Under the pieces are notes generated by a model. It did not search any database, was not told the origin of the DNA, and saw only the letters and a program-made list of their open reading frames with translations. A stretch of DNA of 64,000 nucleotides from Paracyclopina nana. Lineage: Eukaryota > Arthropoda > Copepoda > Cyclopoida > Cyclopettidae. The translations under genes were made by a program, and so were the position numbers. The stretch lies in assembly GCA_019096065.1 (NCBI GenBank), contig JAGUCH010000009.1, forward strand, positions 444,001-508,000, given 5' to 3'. Position 1 is the first letter of the stretch. Each line of letters begins with the position of its first letter. This document shows, piece after piece, positions 22,290-31,834 of the stretch.

Positions 22290-23795
22290 ACCTAAATCGT
22301 GCCATAGTAAGAAGAGAAACGCGGCACATATTGAACTTTATTTTCATTGAGAATTACAATTTCGTTTGTCACACATAGACTGTTGGGCAAATGAAATGTA
22401 AAATGGTATTTTATGGGGAAACACTTGTTCACCTCCAAGATACCCCATTTGTATCCAAAGCTGATGAGTTCACCAGCATATAGGTTTTTTGTTGTCTTTA
22501 GTAGCCACAAAGGAGCGGCCCATTCCAATAGAGAGTGGGTCCCTACATTTTGTTGAGGCATGAAGACCATAGTTTGGGCTGATTATTCGCCCAGGCACAA
22601 AGCTGTACTTAGTATTTCAAGATCCCTTCTTAGGGAGATGAATCCCATTTTTGTACAGATTTCCATGTCCATTCTACTCAAAGTCCGGAGGCGTCACGCC
22701 TAGACCTGCGTTATGCAACCAGGTCATGGTCGAGACACTCTGATATTATAGGCACAGTAGTCGTTGCAACAGAGTTTTTGTTTTATGGCATATACTACTG
22801 TGGTATCGTTTCCATGCCAGAACATGTGTGATTTATAATCGTCCTTTTTTATCGATGCCCAATCCTCATTTCAGAGGTTGTGCATTTTCCTAATTTCTTC
22901 TGGAAGTTTTCAATATCGTTCCAAGATTTTATATAGTAATGCGGCCAACACAAGCCCTCATGCGTATTGTGAGGTTTATTGTGTCCCACTTGCACAGTGC
23001 CTAGTGCCAACTTTTGCTGTACTAAGGTACGAATGTCCCAGTAGCTATCAACCCACGCGAGGCATGGAGTGGATAGCGGTTCCATTTGGACATAGCTCAG
23101 TGGAGCTTTAACCATAGTTTTCAACACATAGCTATTCAGATGGGGCATTACGCCCATCTGCAACTTCCCTCTTGCATGGCGTGTTTATAGTACTTTACTT
23201 TATATAACTTATATAATAGTTAACTTTATTCAGGCCAATCGGCCTATCGTCTATTGTAAGCTTGGCCTCCTACTATAGTAGTAAGGGGCAAGCACACGTA
23301 AGTACCGGTCAAATTTTGATTTGCATCGGTATTTATCAGGAAACAGGACAAAATTATTTGTCCCATCAATATTGTAAAAATAACCTACGCAAACTTCATT
23401 TATTTTGTCAAAGCAAGCGAGGTTTGGTTTGTTGTTGGATTGAACAATCCCTGGAGGAAGTCCAAATCCAGTGCCTTGTGGCTTCCATCATTTTTATACA
23501 TACTTCTAGAACCGCTAACGAACTGCAGAGAGTATGTTTCGTTAGTTGTTTTCTTGCTGTCAATGTACTGTTCAGCAACTTATCACCTTTATGCATATTG
23601 TACCTTACTGGCGGGCATGTGAAGAGACATTGCCCGTTCGTGTCCATTTCTATGATCTTTTTGGCAAGTGGCCAAATTCAGGTCCGCAATCGACATATTG
23701 CATTAACTTACTTTTGGGTGCGCTTGATTGGTAAAACGGTGCGCCCATATTGGACTGACAAAGTAAAGGTAGTGACCCCATAAAATATGGGCACT
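22290..23795 (-). pseudogene. Decayed coding region directly downstream of pol
   Basis: On the gag-pol strand, several protein-like segments lie end to end in different frames. They include one with NGQCLFTCPPVRYN (about 23625), one with CFDKINEVCVGYFYNIDG (about 23380-23420), 23163-22849 (PLSTPCLAWVDSYWDI), one with SHMFWHGNDTTVVYA (about 22810), and 22570-22292. All are Cys-, Tyr- and Trp-containing like a secreted or envelope ectodomain. Frameshifts and stops separate them, and no intron boundaries explain the changes well. The location just 3' of pol is where env normally sits. I read it as a former gene of unknown, possibly glycoprotein, type. Confidence 0.4.
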
Positions 23796-23830
23796 AAGAT
23801 TACCGTCATCACGTCCTTTCTTACGAATCT

Positions 23831-26800
23831 CTATTTAAACTTCTTAAAAGCTAGCTTGTATAGTTCATCATAGGTGAGACGCAGCCGCTTCATTTCATTT
23901 ATGTTGCTATCATCTTGGTGATCCATGCCAGTCGCTTTAAGAAACTGAATATAATCAGGGACTGCAGCCATGTTTTTATTCAGTTTCCAATTAGGAATTA
24001 CCTCTTCTAGTAACTCTCTCTCTTTTTGGTCAGGCCTTTCTTTCGTATTTGTAAACCTAACACGGGCGAATTCCTTGTCCTCCCGATCTAAAGGAGCTAT
24101 TCGTGGAATATTAGGAAAGTATTTTTGTTCTTTACCAGTTTTGCTTTTCTCTTTCTCATACTTTCTTATGCCCGCTAACTTCCTGTAATCTACAGTTCCC
24201 TTTCTCTCCCGCAGTTGTCGTCTGGGAAGGATCCGTATTGGAGCGGGCTCACTAATCTCGGGTTCAACTGTTGGTTGGACAGCGGCCGAGGATTCTGGTT
24301 CCTTTGGTTCGGCGAATGATGTGGCTGCCGAACTACTCGGCTGGTCAGAAGACACCAAAAGGTTCGTGTCAAGGAGCTGTTGAACATTCTGTGAAGGACT
24401 TGTATCCTGTTCAGTTGTCAATGCTGCTTCGGAACGAGTCAATGCTTCAGAGGGATCAGGCTGAGCAATCGCAGGAAGACCCGCAGGTACGTTCTTTTTA
24501 TTATACTTTTGAAACCCTGCCAGGGAGCGATAATTAACGTTTTTTCTTCTCCTTAGGTTATGAGGAAGAAAACTTAATGGAGACAACTTTTCTGGTTCAT
24601 ACGGGGCCCGTACAACAGCCTCAGGTGGCTTCTGAGTACCCGGTTGTGGAACTACTGGGCCAGTTTGCCTGACAGTGGGGTGTGCAACCCCAGGAGTAGC
24701 TTGATGAGCAATGTGCTCCTTTTCAGTCATAGCCAGGTCACCCAAAGGTGTAACCTTTGCCGAAAAGTGCTCAAGTACGTTTGTGCTTGGCACAGTTTGT
24801 GGTACTCCCGCATTTGGTAACTCACTATTTCTTGGTTGCAAATCAGGTTTTCTGACCGGACTTTTCATTATAGTATACCGAACTTGAGGCTCCCCTCCTT
24901 CAGCTCCATAAATCTCCGGTTTCGGGGCACTGGGCCCTTCCATAGGATTATCGATTGGTGGAGAGGGAGGCCGTTTACGTGGTGAGAGTTCTAACTGGCG
25001 TCGTACAATATCGATTGCTTTTTGAACATTCTGTTTAATGCTTTTTGTCAGCGGTGTACGCCGCAGATTTTTACGAGCAGTATAATAAATTGTAGTTGTG
25101 TCATCACTATCACTACTTTCATGTTCATCGTCGTGTGTATTTCCGCCGAATGGATCAGTAGGCAGTGCTAATTGCATACTTTCCAGGCCAGCAGATAAAG
25201 ATTCTAGGTCAGTGTCAAATTTGGAAGGTGCGATGAAAGATGCTGCTTTTTCAACAATCTCCTCTATATTATCATTGTCCTTATTAGGAGTTGCAGACAT
25301 ACTTTGGTCAGGAGTGTGATATTTCTCCGGACTTTCAGGTATATCTGGCACACGTTGATCACGGTATTGGCCACGAAAGGCCCACTTTACAGGGCTGACC
25401 CCTGCAAGTGTCCCTTCACTGACGTTCGAGCGATCAGGAGTACTAATATGGTCAGGTTTGACACTTGGTAAATTCGGGTATAATCTTTCTTGTTGGGCCA
25501 TTTCAGCAAAAGTAGGAGGGCCACGTTGGCTCAAGGCCAGCATGTCCTCATAAAATGCTTCATTGGGCCCTGTATTTGCACTTAGTGCAATTGCTTGTTC
25601 AATAAAATCATCAGTGCCAGTGTCAGACAAAGAATCACTTGCTTCTTTGTGGAGAATATTATTACCAGCATTGTCAGCTAGGTATTTTTCTTCTAACTTC
25701 TTACGGTCATATTGTTCCCATTGCTTTTGCACGAGTTGTTTATTTTCCTCCTGTATTCGCAAAATATCTGAGGGCTTAAACAAGCTCGCTGCCTTTTGCA
25801 TGAGAATAGAACCAGAGCGCTTATAGGTTTGGTGAATCGCACTTGGCTCTGTGTCCATTGATGTGGACTGTGAAATCAATGAACTTTGCGAGGCCACTAT
25901 ACTAGAGGCCTTTGTGTGACCCCGCAAACTATAATCATGACTTTCAGGGGCTGCCCCTTCAAGAAATTCAATAACCTCATTCCTTGCTTTTTTACGTAGA
26001 ATTTCTTCCGGAGTGTAAGGTCGTTTCAAGAGGTTGGACAACTTTTCCGGAAGAAATCTATATAGTTCGTGGAATCGGTATAACTTTACATGATCTAAGC
26101 TTACTTCACGAGTAAGCCCATCATAAAGATACGGCTTTACAGTCACAGTTGAATGCTGTCCAATGTCAATAACTTCAAACAAATCATCCATAAATTTATA
26201 CCGTTGTTTATTTATGGGATGTTTTATAACTAACACTAATGATCCAATCTCTGGTTTAAAGGAAGGTCTTTCAGTAGCCTTCATTTTTTCTAAGTGGAAC
26301 TGTTCTTCTAGATCATATTCACGCATGCGTTGACGCCATTCGGCTTTATGAATTTTGTCCTCGCTTTCACTAAGTATTTCAAATACATCCCGTCCTAAAT
26401 GATAGAACGGCATTTTATCGAAAAATAACGAAAAAGGTGTGGGGGTGATCTTCACCCCTTTATCATCAGTATATGCCAAATAAGTAAGAGGGCGATTATT
26501 TATTGCGTAAATAGAAGTCTTAAACACATCGCATAACCTCATATTGTATGAGTTAGAGTTTAGGACTAAAGCACTTCTTATTATTCGTATAGCATTTTCA
26601 GCGTAAGCGTTCGAATGCTTGTATGGCGATAAAGTTCGGTAATGACATAACTCCTTAATTTTATAACGATCAACAAGGCGTTGGAGGGCCTTATTAGTCG
26701 TTAGCTGGGCACCATTATCTGCAAGTAATGTTTTTGGCACCCCAAACAAAGAAATTACTTCTTCCATAGCATTCGCTACCTGCTTATATTTAGCATCCAA

Positions 26801-28033
26801 TAGTGGTTTAGCAATTATCATCTTAGAATAAACATCGACAAATACTAACAGGTCTTTTGCAGAAGACCCTTTGACTAAAGTGTCATCGAACTTGGCCAAA
26901 TCAATCATTACCAATTCCCATGGCTGAGTCGGGATGCGGAAACGCCCCTTCCCAACAAACCTAGTATTAGCTTGGCGGTATAAAGCACAATGCATGCACG
27001 CACCAATAATAATACGACTGATTCTGGCTGAGTAAGTTGAATACATAGATTGGGTAAAAAGAGTATTAGTCTTTTTACTTCCCAAATGGTTATGTAGCAA
27101 ATGAATACATGCCATCAGGTACACACAGCTGGGCATACTCATATATACTTTCGTATTGGTCGCAACGCTAAAAGGTAACTTTACATTCTTGCGAATGACC
27201 AACAGGGCACCGTCAAGGACACGATATTTTACCGCAACATCTAGTGGTACTTTCTCTGGAGGCGAAAGCATAATTAAATTTATTATCTTTTGTGTTTCTT
27301 CACAATTTTGTTGCAACTTAATGAGTAGGTTGCGTGTAATTCCTGGTAAATGTGGCGATATTCGCCGTTTAACAGTGACTGTATCTACTCTTAAGTTATT
27401 TTCTATATGATTCACTGGCGAATCAAAATCAGCTTCACCATGAAATGAATGGGATAATTTAGAAAGTATCTCGTCCTCAAGAATTTCATCATCATCATGT
27501 TTTGCTTGGAGTAAGGTTGACGTGTCGTCGTGCACAAATGGCGGCTTCGTGCCGATCATGTCAACCCATTTGTCATTTAGGCGATGCAACCTTTTCTGGA
27601 GTAGAGTCTTACTCATAGTTCCAGAATTCACAAGTGTATCATACACATGTGTAAGTAATTCCTGTGTTGTAAGCACCTTATCTTTGATCGCATCGGGTAG
27701 AGGGTATTTATTTGAATAAATATCCTTAGTAATCTGTCCCGCAATAGAGTAAGGCGCATAAAATACAGTTTCACCTTCTGGTGTTTGATGGTATTTATTT
27801 AATAATACATCAACTACTTCTACCTCTGTGCGAGGCACAGCCCTCAATTTCCATGCTACAGGCAGGGAATAAATACGAGCTGCTAATCTATGAGTAAATG
27901 CATCTTTACCAGTAAACGAACTAGCCAGCACGCTGGCTATTGATAGACAATCCGTAACTATGACTAGCCGCTCATAGGCGAATAGTATGCTTTTAAAATG
28001 GTTTATCATTGTTAAAACTCCTAATGCTTCACG
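23831..28033 (-). CDS. pol: Pol, second part: RNase H (C-terminal part), integrase and long disordered extension
   Basis: This frame continues directly, in phase, after the UAG at 28036-28034. Its first codons encode REALGVL, the expected RNase H glutamate helix, so the ATG at 28009 is probably not a true start. Numbering from that Met, RNase H ends with a conserved IVTD (Asp20). Integrase follows with an HHCC-type zinc module (His near 303-308, Cys338 and Cys341) and catalytic Asp370, Asp431 and Glu471, with 39 residues between the last two instead of the classical 35. A beta-rich C-terminal domain lies near residues 600-660. After that come about 700 residues rich in Ser, Pro and Glu with no known domain, carrying two copies of a basic motif (LRRRKNVNYRSLAG and LRERKGTVDYRKLAG). 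Confidence 0.85.
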   Translation of the reverse strand, partial: REALGVLTMINHFKSILFAYERLVIVTDCLSIASVLASSFTGKDAFTHRLAARIYSLPVAWKLRAVPRTEVEVVDVLLNKYHQTPEGETVFYAPYSIAGQITKDIYSNKYPLPDAIKDKVLTTQELLTHVYDTLVNSGTMSKTLLQKRLHRLNDKWVDMIGTKPPFVHDDTSTLLQAKHDDDEILEDEILSKLSHSFHGEADFDSPVNHIENNLRVDTVTVKRRISPHLPGITRNLLIKLQQNCEETQKIINLIMLSPPEKVPLDVAVKYRVLDGALLVIRKNVKLPFSVATNTKVYMSMPSCVYLMACIHLLHNHLGSKKTNTLFTQSMYSTYSARISRIIIGACMHCALYRQANTRFVGKGRFRIPTQPWELVMIDLAKFDDTLVKGSSAKDLLVFVDVYSKMIIAKPLLDAKYKQVANAMEEVISLFGVPKTLLADNGAQLTTNKALQRLVDRYKIKELCHYRTLSPYKHSNAYAENAIRIIRSALVLNSNSYNMRLCDVFKTSIYAINNRPLTYLAYTDDKGVKITPTPFSLFFDKMPFYHLGRDVFEILSESEDKIHKAEWRQRMREYDLEEQFHLEKMKATERPSFKPEIGSLVLVIKHPINKQRYKFMDDLFEVIDIGQHSTVTVKPYLYDGLTREVSLDHVKLYRFHELYRFLPEKLSNLLKRPYTPEEILRKKARNEVIEFLEGAAPESHDYSLRGHTKASSIVASQSSLISQSTSMDTEPSAIHQTYKRSGSILMQKAASLFKPSDILRIQEENKQLVQKQWEQYDRKKLEEKYLADNAGNNILHKEASDSLSDTGTDDFIEQAIALSANTGPNEAFYEDMLALSQRGPPTFAEMAQQERLYPNLPSVKPDHISTPDRSNVSEGTLAGVSPVKWAFRGQYRDQRVPDIPESPEKYHTPDQSMSATPNKDNDNIEEIVEKAASFIAPSKFDTDLESLSAGLESMQLALPTDPFGGNTHDDEHESSDSDDTTTIYYTARKNLRRTPLTKSIKQNVQKAIDIVRRQLELSPRKRPPSPPIDNPMEGPSAPKPEIYGAEGGEPQVRYTIMKSPVRKPDLQPRNSELPNAGVPQTVPSTNVLEHFSAKVTPLGDLAMTEKEHIAHQATPGVAHPTVRQTGPVVPQPGTQKPPEAVVRAPYEPEKLSPLSFLPHNLRRRKNVNYRSLAGFQKYNKKNVPAGLPAIAQPDPSEALTRSEAALTTEQDTSPSQNVQQLLDTNLLVSSDQPSSSAATSFAEPKEPESSAAVQPTVEPEISEPAPIRILPRRQLRERKGTVDYRKLAGIRKYEKEKSKTGKEQKYFPNIPRIAPLDREDKEFARVRFTNTKERPDQKERELLEEVIPNWKLNKNMAAVPDYIQFLKATGMDHQDDSNINEMKRLRLTYDELYKLAFKKFK

Positions 28034-31000
28034 CTAAAACGAGTGGTACGAGAGGCAAACTGATAAAGGAAAGCGTGCGCTGTGTGCACCAACACACACA
28101 GCTTTACCATCCTCATTCACCTCCATTAATAAAGCTGATGTGCTAATTACCCCAGAATCAACCACTAAATAACCTTCTTTAAAACGTGGCAATGCCAGTG
28201 ACATACCTGTTTTAATCTCGTCTATTACTTTATAGAAACATTTTTCTTGGAAAGCAGTGAAGGTGAACTTTCCTGTTTTCCCTTGCGCTGTTTGTAATAC
28301 ATCTAGCAGTGGAGCTGTGTATGTAGCCATATTAGGACAGTACTGGCTTAACCAGTTTGTCATTCCAATAAACTTTTGCAGCTGTTTCTTGGTTGTGGGA
28401 ATAGGGAAATCATCAAATGCAGACCTGAATTTATCGGGCATTCGCATAGTCATAATCCCATTTTCGTCAATAGATATTAGGTGCCCTAAGACTGTAGCTT
28501 CTTTAACACCTAATTGTGTCTTTTTAATTTGTAATAGGGCATTTAAGTCCTTGAGGCTTTGAAACAACTTCCTCAGATCACCTAAATGTCGTATGTAATC
28601 ATCCAATGTAGCAGGCCTAGGCTCGCCAGGGTTCTTACAGGCCACAACCAAATCGTCTACATATACACATGTAAAGGGCAATATCTCAGGGTTAAGGGCC
28701 TGTTGGAGGAGCTCTGCGAACATTCTCGGAGCAATGGCGATCCCTTGTAGGCATGACTTACTTTTCAGAAAGACTGATCTATATATACTGCGAGGGGACG
28801 TTACTGCAAAGCAGCACATATCAGCACTATCAGAGTCCACAGGTAAGTTATCGTATCCGGATGTTACATCGAAAGATGACATTAAACACGAATTAGATAA
28901 CATCCCTAGCAAGGTAGGGATAGGTGGCACTATGTGCTCCGAAGTCGTAAATATCAGATTTTTATTAAAAGATGTTAAGTCAACTAGTAGCCGAGGCTTG
29001 CGTTGCTTCATAGGCAGCTTTTCATCATTTGGCCTTGAAGTCAAGAAACAAGGGCAAGCCGAGTACCTATTAAGTGACTTATCCACAATTTCAATTAATC
29101 CAGATGACAGCATTAATGCTATTTTACGGTCAACCTGCGTAGTTTCATACTCCGACATGTTAAATACTTTTGGCACTAATGGTTTATCATCCTTTAACTG
29201 GAACTTCATGGGTTCGACATTCCATAGCCTATATGATCTAGGATCCTCCGAGAATATAGTCTTATATTCTATTAAGAGGTCCCTAAAGTCTTCTCTGACC
29301 TCATCCGGAATGTGTTCTAGATCCATGTTCAGGATCGTGTCTGGTTTCAATGGAAATGTATAACCTGCTACTCCATTTAAAACACGGAGGGGGTCAAATT
29401 CACTTGGAAATTTCAAAAGGAGATTATAAACCTCATCATATAGTTTTTGGTTATTTCTCTCATCTTTAGAAAGCTCCAGGCTAGCTGATACGAGGTCTAG
29501 TTCAGAAGGACTTTTTAGAACTGTTTGTCTGACACTGGTATCCACAATAGGACCTTCGTAAATAGTAGTGAAGCTCTTAAGTGGCACTTTGATGCCCATG
29601 TTCTTTGCCAAGCAAGGCTTGCACGAGCAACCATGTGGTTCAAGTACAAATGGTATAAATTTACCAAATTTTGTCTTTATATCCTCTTTGGTAAGGTCAT
29701 CAGGGTACATTTGTAACCCAGATAACACTAGCAATGCAGCGGTGGTTGCCATACAAAGTGGGTCACCTACATGCACATCGCCATCCATAAGTGTTCTGAT
29801 CCACACGTCGTCGGCCACATTTTGGTACCGTAATTGACCAATTATTATGTACATAAGCGTGGTTAAGTAGCCAATATTCTCAGCATGTTCGCTAGGGACA
29901 TGGAATATTAACTCAACATTGTTGGACAACTTAAACATGATACCATGAGCTCCAAGAACATTTAGTTCAAAATACTTATCTAGTTCATTTCTTTGATAAG
30001 CAAGGGGGTAATTCTCATACTCATGTATCATCATAGTTATTATGACCCTATCCATCCCATTGAGGTAGGATTCAATAGGACACAAGGCAATGGTCATGCA
30101 TGGTGGGCAAATATACTTATATTTTAGCCATACTACTTTAAGTTTATCCACCATCATATTCATCTTTATTACAATGCGCTTTTGTTCGCCAGACAAAAGT
30201 TTATGCCCTGGGACAATAACAGCCCACGGTAATTCATCCCATTTTTCTCGTTTCATAAATTTGCTAATTATCACATCAGTTATCTCTTCGTAACCATCAC
30301 TTTGGTTAGCTGAGATAAATACGTAATTTCCTTTTCTACTAATCATAGGCTTGTGGCTTCCCCTTAATGGCTCATAGGCATTGAAAAAATGCATATCAGT
30401 AAAGGAAAGTCCATTTATATCAGTAAACTGCACAATTACGTGCGAATCTAAATAATTGCAGTAACATGACTCCATCTCATGCTCCAGAGCCTTTAGACTA
30501 ATGTTAGCCACATGGGCTGCAACCGTACTTTTAAACTTCTGTTTCTTGACAATCCTGGCTCGCCCAATCACTGCATGTGCATTTAAGTAGATGGGATCCT
30601 CAGTATTATTCCCAATATTTACTGGGAAAGTACCTTTACGAGTGACTGCAGTAAGTGCCCCCTCAGAGGTCACTCCGCGGTACTCGTTACTAGGCATAAA
30701 GTTTAAGTACTTATCCACCAACCCGGAATAGACATTCTTCTGGCGGTGAGTACGACTAAGTTCGTCATCTTCGTCCGAGTCAGAATCTATTTGGATATCA
30801 TTACTGATGACAGGTAAATCATGAGGTAAACTAGCCATGGCAGTCACTTCTTCTCCAGGGAGCAGAGTGATCCCTTCATTTATTGCTACTGGGTAGAAAG
30901 CCTCTTTTGATAGTAATAGTGGAATTTTCTTATGCTTAGATTTTCCAGGAAAATCAATAAAGTGCTTTCCATCTTTACTAGTCATCCGGACATTATTGTC

Positions 31001-31834
31001 CACTAATAACGAGTTCCCTATCATTAATAGTGTATCGCAATCAGACACAAGGAAAACAGCCTGTCTGATTAAAACACGATTTCCAAATGCAACTTGAATA
31101 GAGACAGCTTCATTCCCTGGGAATTCTTCTCCATTAAAGTTCTTAATTACATAATTAGTTTCAACTCGAGGTAGAGTGTAACCAATCTTGTCTTCGATCA
31201 GTTTTACAAGGGTGCGTGATATTATCTGCACCATTGCTCCACTGTCAAATAAAGCATGCAAACGTATTTTTCCAGTTATCTCCACTGGTATAAAATACCT
31301 TTCACAAACATTGTGTAGCTTTAATGAGTATATACTCAGCATGTCATCTTCAAGTTCCGGATTCGGTAAAGGTTCAAAATGTGTTACTGGCTCTGCTTCA
31401 TTAGCATTTACCGAGGCCAGATGTGTAACGATACCATCATTACTACAAGTTTTTTGCTCATCACTCGTGCTACCTTTTACAAAGTAGTACCATAAAGCTA
31501 TTATTGCTCCACTACAGATTACTGTAATTGGCCAATAATCCCAACCAAATAAGCAATATTGACATATTGTTATTGCAAACAGTATTATGCTAATCTCAAT
31601 TACAGTCATAGTATGCTGATGGACAAACCGACTTTTTCTACCCCTTATTGCAAGGACCAGAGCCTTTTTGTCCTCACTTCCACGAGTCATAATTTCGGCA
31701 TTTTTCACAGATTGCTCCTTTAAATAATCAAAGTAAGCTCGTCCTACTTCTTTGTTACATTCTCCCCTCATAAATGAAGGCAAGATGTAACTATCTTTAT
31801 CATTCTTATTGGGAGTTTTTGTACTTGGTCCCAT
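28034..31834 (-). CDS. pol: Pol, first part: membrane segments, protease, reverse transcriptase, start of RNase H
   Basis: 1,266 residues ending in a UAG. The ATG overlaps the gag stop (TAATG). Residues 78-119 form two hydrophobic segments separated by WDYW, unusual for Pol. An aspartic protease follows with the active-site LFDSGA at 195-200. Residues about 330-800 match no domain I can name and include an Asp/Glu cluster and Cys/His pairs. The RT has a SSFDVTSGYDNLPVD palm motif and catalytic YVDD at 1058-1061, then LGHLIS and the FIGMTNWLSQYCPNM connection typical of Ty3/gypsy. RNase H begins near 1218 (VVDSG) and the frame stops inside it. The product would process Gag-Pol and make cDNA. 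Whether the UAG is suppressed or is an inactivating mutation cannot be seen. Confidence 0.88.
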   Translation of the reverse strand: MGPSTKTPNKNDKDSYILPSFMRGECNKEVGRAYFDYLKEQSVKNAEIMTRGSEDKKALVLAIRGRKSRFVHQHTMTVIEISIILFAITICQYCLFGWDYWPITVICSGAIIALWYYFVKGSTSDEQKTCSNDGIVTHLASVNANEAEPVTHFEPLPNPELEDDMLSIYSLKLHNVCERYFIPVEITGKIRLHALFDSGAMVQIISRTLVKLIEDKIGYTLPRVETNYVIKNFNGEEFPGNEAVSIQVAFGNRVLIRQAVFLVSDCDTLLMIGNSLLVDNNVRMTSKDGKHFIDFPGKSKHKKIPLLLSKEAFYPVAINEGITLLPGEEVTAMASLPHDLPVISNDIQIDSDSDEDDELSRTHRQKNVYSGLVDKYLNFMPSNEYRGVTSEGALTAVTRKGTFPVNIGNNTEDPIYLNAHAVIGRARIVKKQKFKSTVAAHVANISLKALEHEMESCYCNYLDSHVIVQFTDINGLSFTDMHFFNAYEPLRGSHKPMISRKGNYVFISANQSDGYEEITDVIISKFMKREKWDELPWAVIVPGHKLLSGEQKRIVIKMNMMVDKLKVVWLKYKYICPPCMTIALCPIESYLNGMDRVIITMMIHEYENYPLAYQRNELDKYFELNVLGAHGIMFKLSNNVELIFHVPSEHAENIGYLTTLMYIIIGQLRYQNVADDVWIRTLMDGDVHVGDPLCMATTAALLVLSGLQMYPDDLTKEDIKTKFGKFIPFVLEPHGCSCKPCLAKNMGIKVPLKSFTTIYEGPIVDTSVRQTVLKSPSELDLVSASLELSKDERNNQKLYDEVYNLLLKFPSEFDPLRVLNGVAGYTFPLKPDTILNMDLEHIPDEVREDFRDLLIEYKTIFSEDPRSYRLWNVEPMKFQLKDDKPLVPKVFNMSEYETTQVDRKIALMLSSGLIEIVDKSLNRYSACPCFLTSRPNDEKLPMKQRKPRLLVDLTSFNKNLIFTTSEHIVPPIPTLLGMLSNSCLMSSFDVTSGYDNLPVDSDSADMCCFAVTSPRSIYRSVFLKSKSCLQGIAIAPRMFAELLQQALNPEILPFTCVYVDDLVVACKNPGEPRPATLDDYIRHLGDLRKLFQSLKDLNALLQIKKTQLGVKEATVLGHLISIDENGIMTMRMPDKFRSAFDDFPIPTTKKQLQKFIGMTNWLSQYCPNMATYTAPLLDVLQTAQGKTGKFTFTAFQEKCFYKVIDEIKTGMSLALPRFKEGYLVVDSGVISTSALLMEVNEDGKAVCVGAHSARFPLSVCLSYHSF

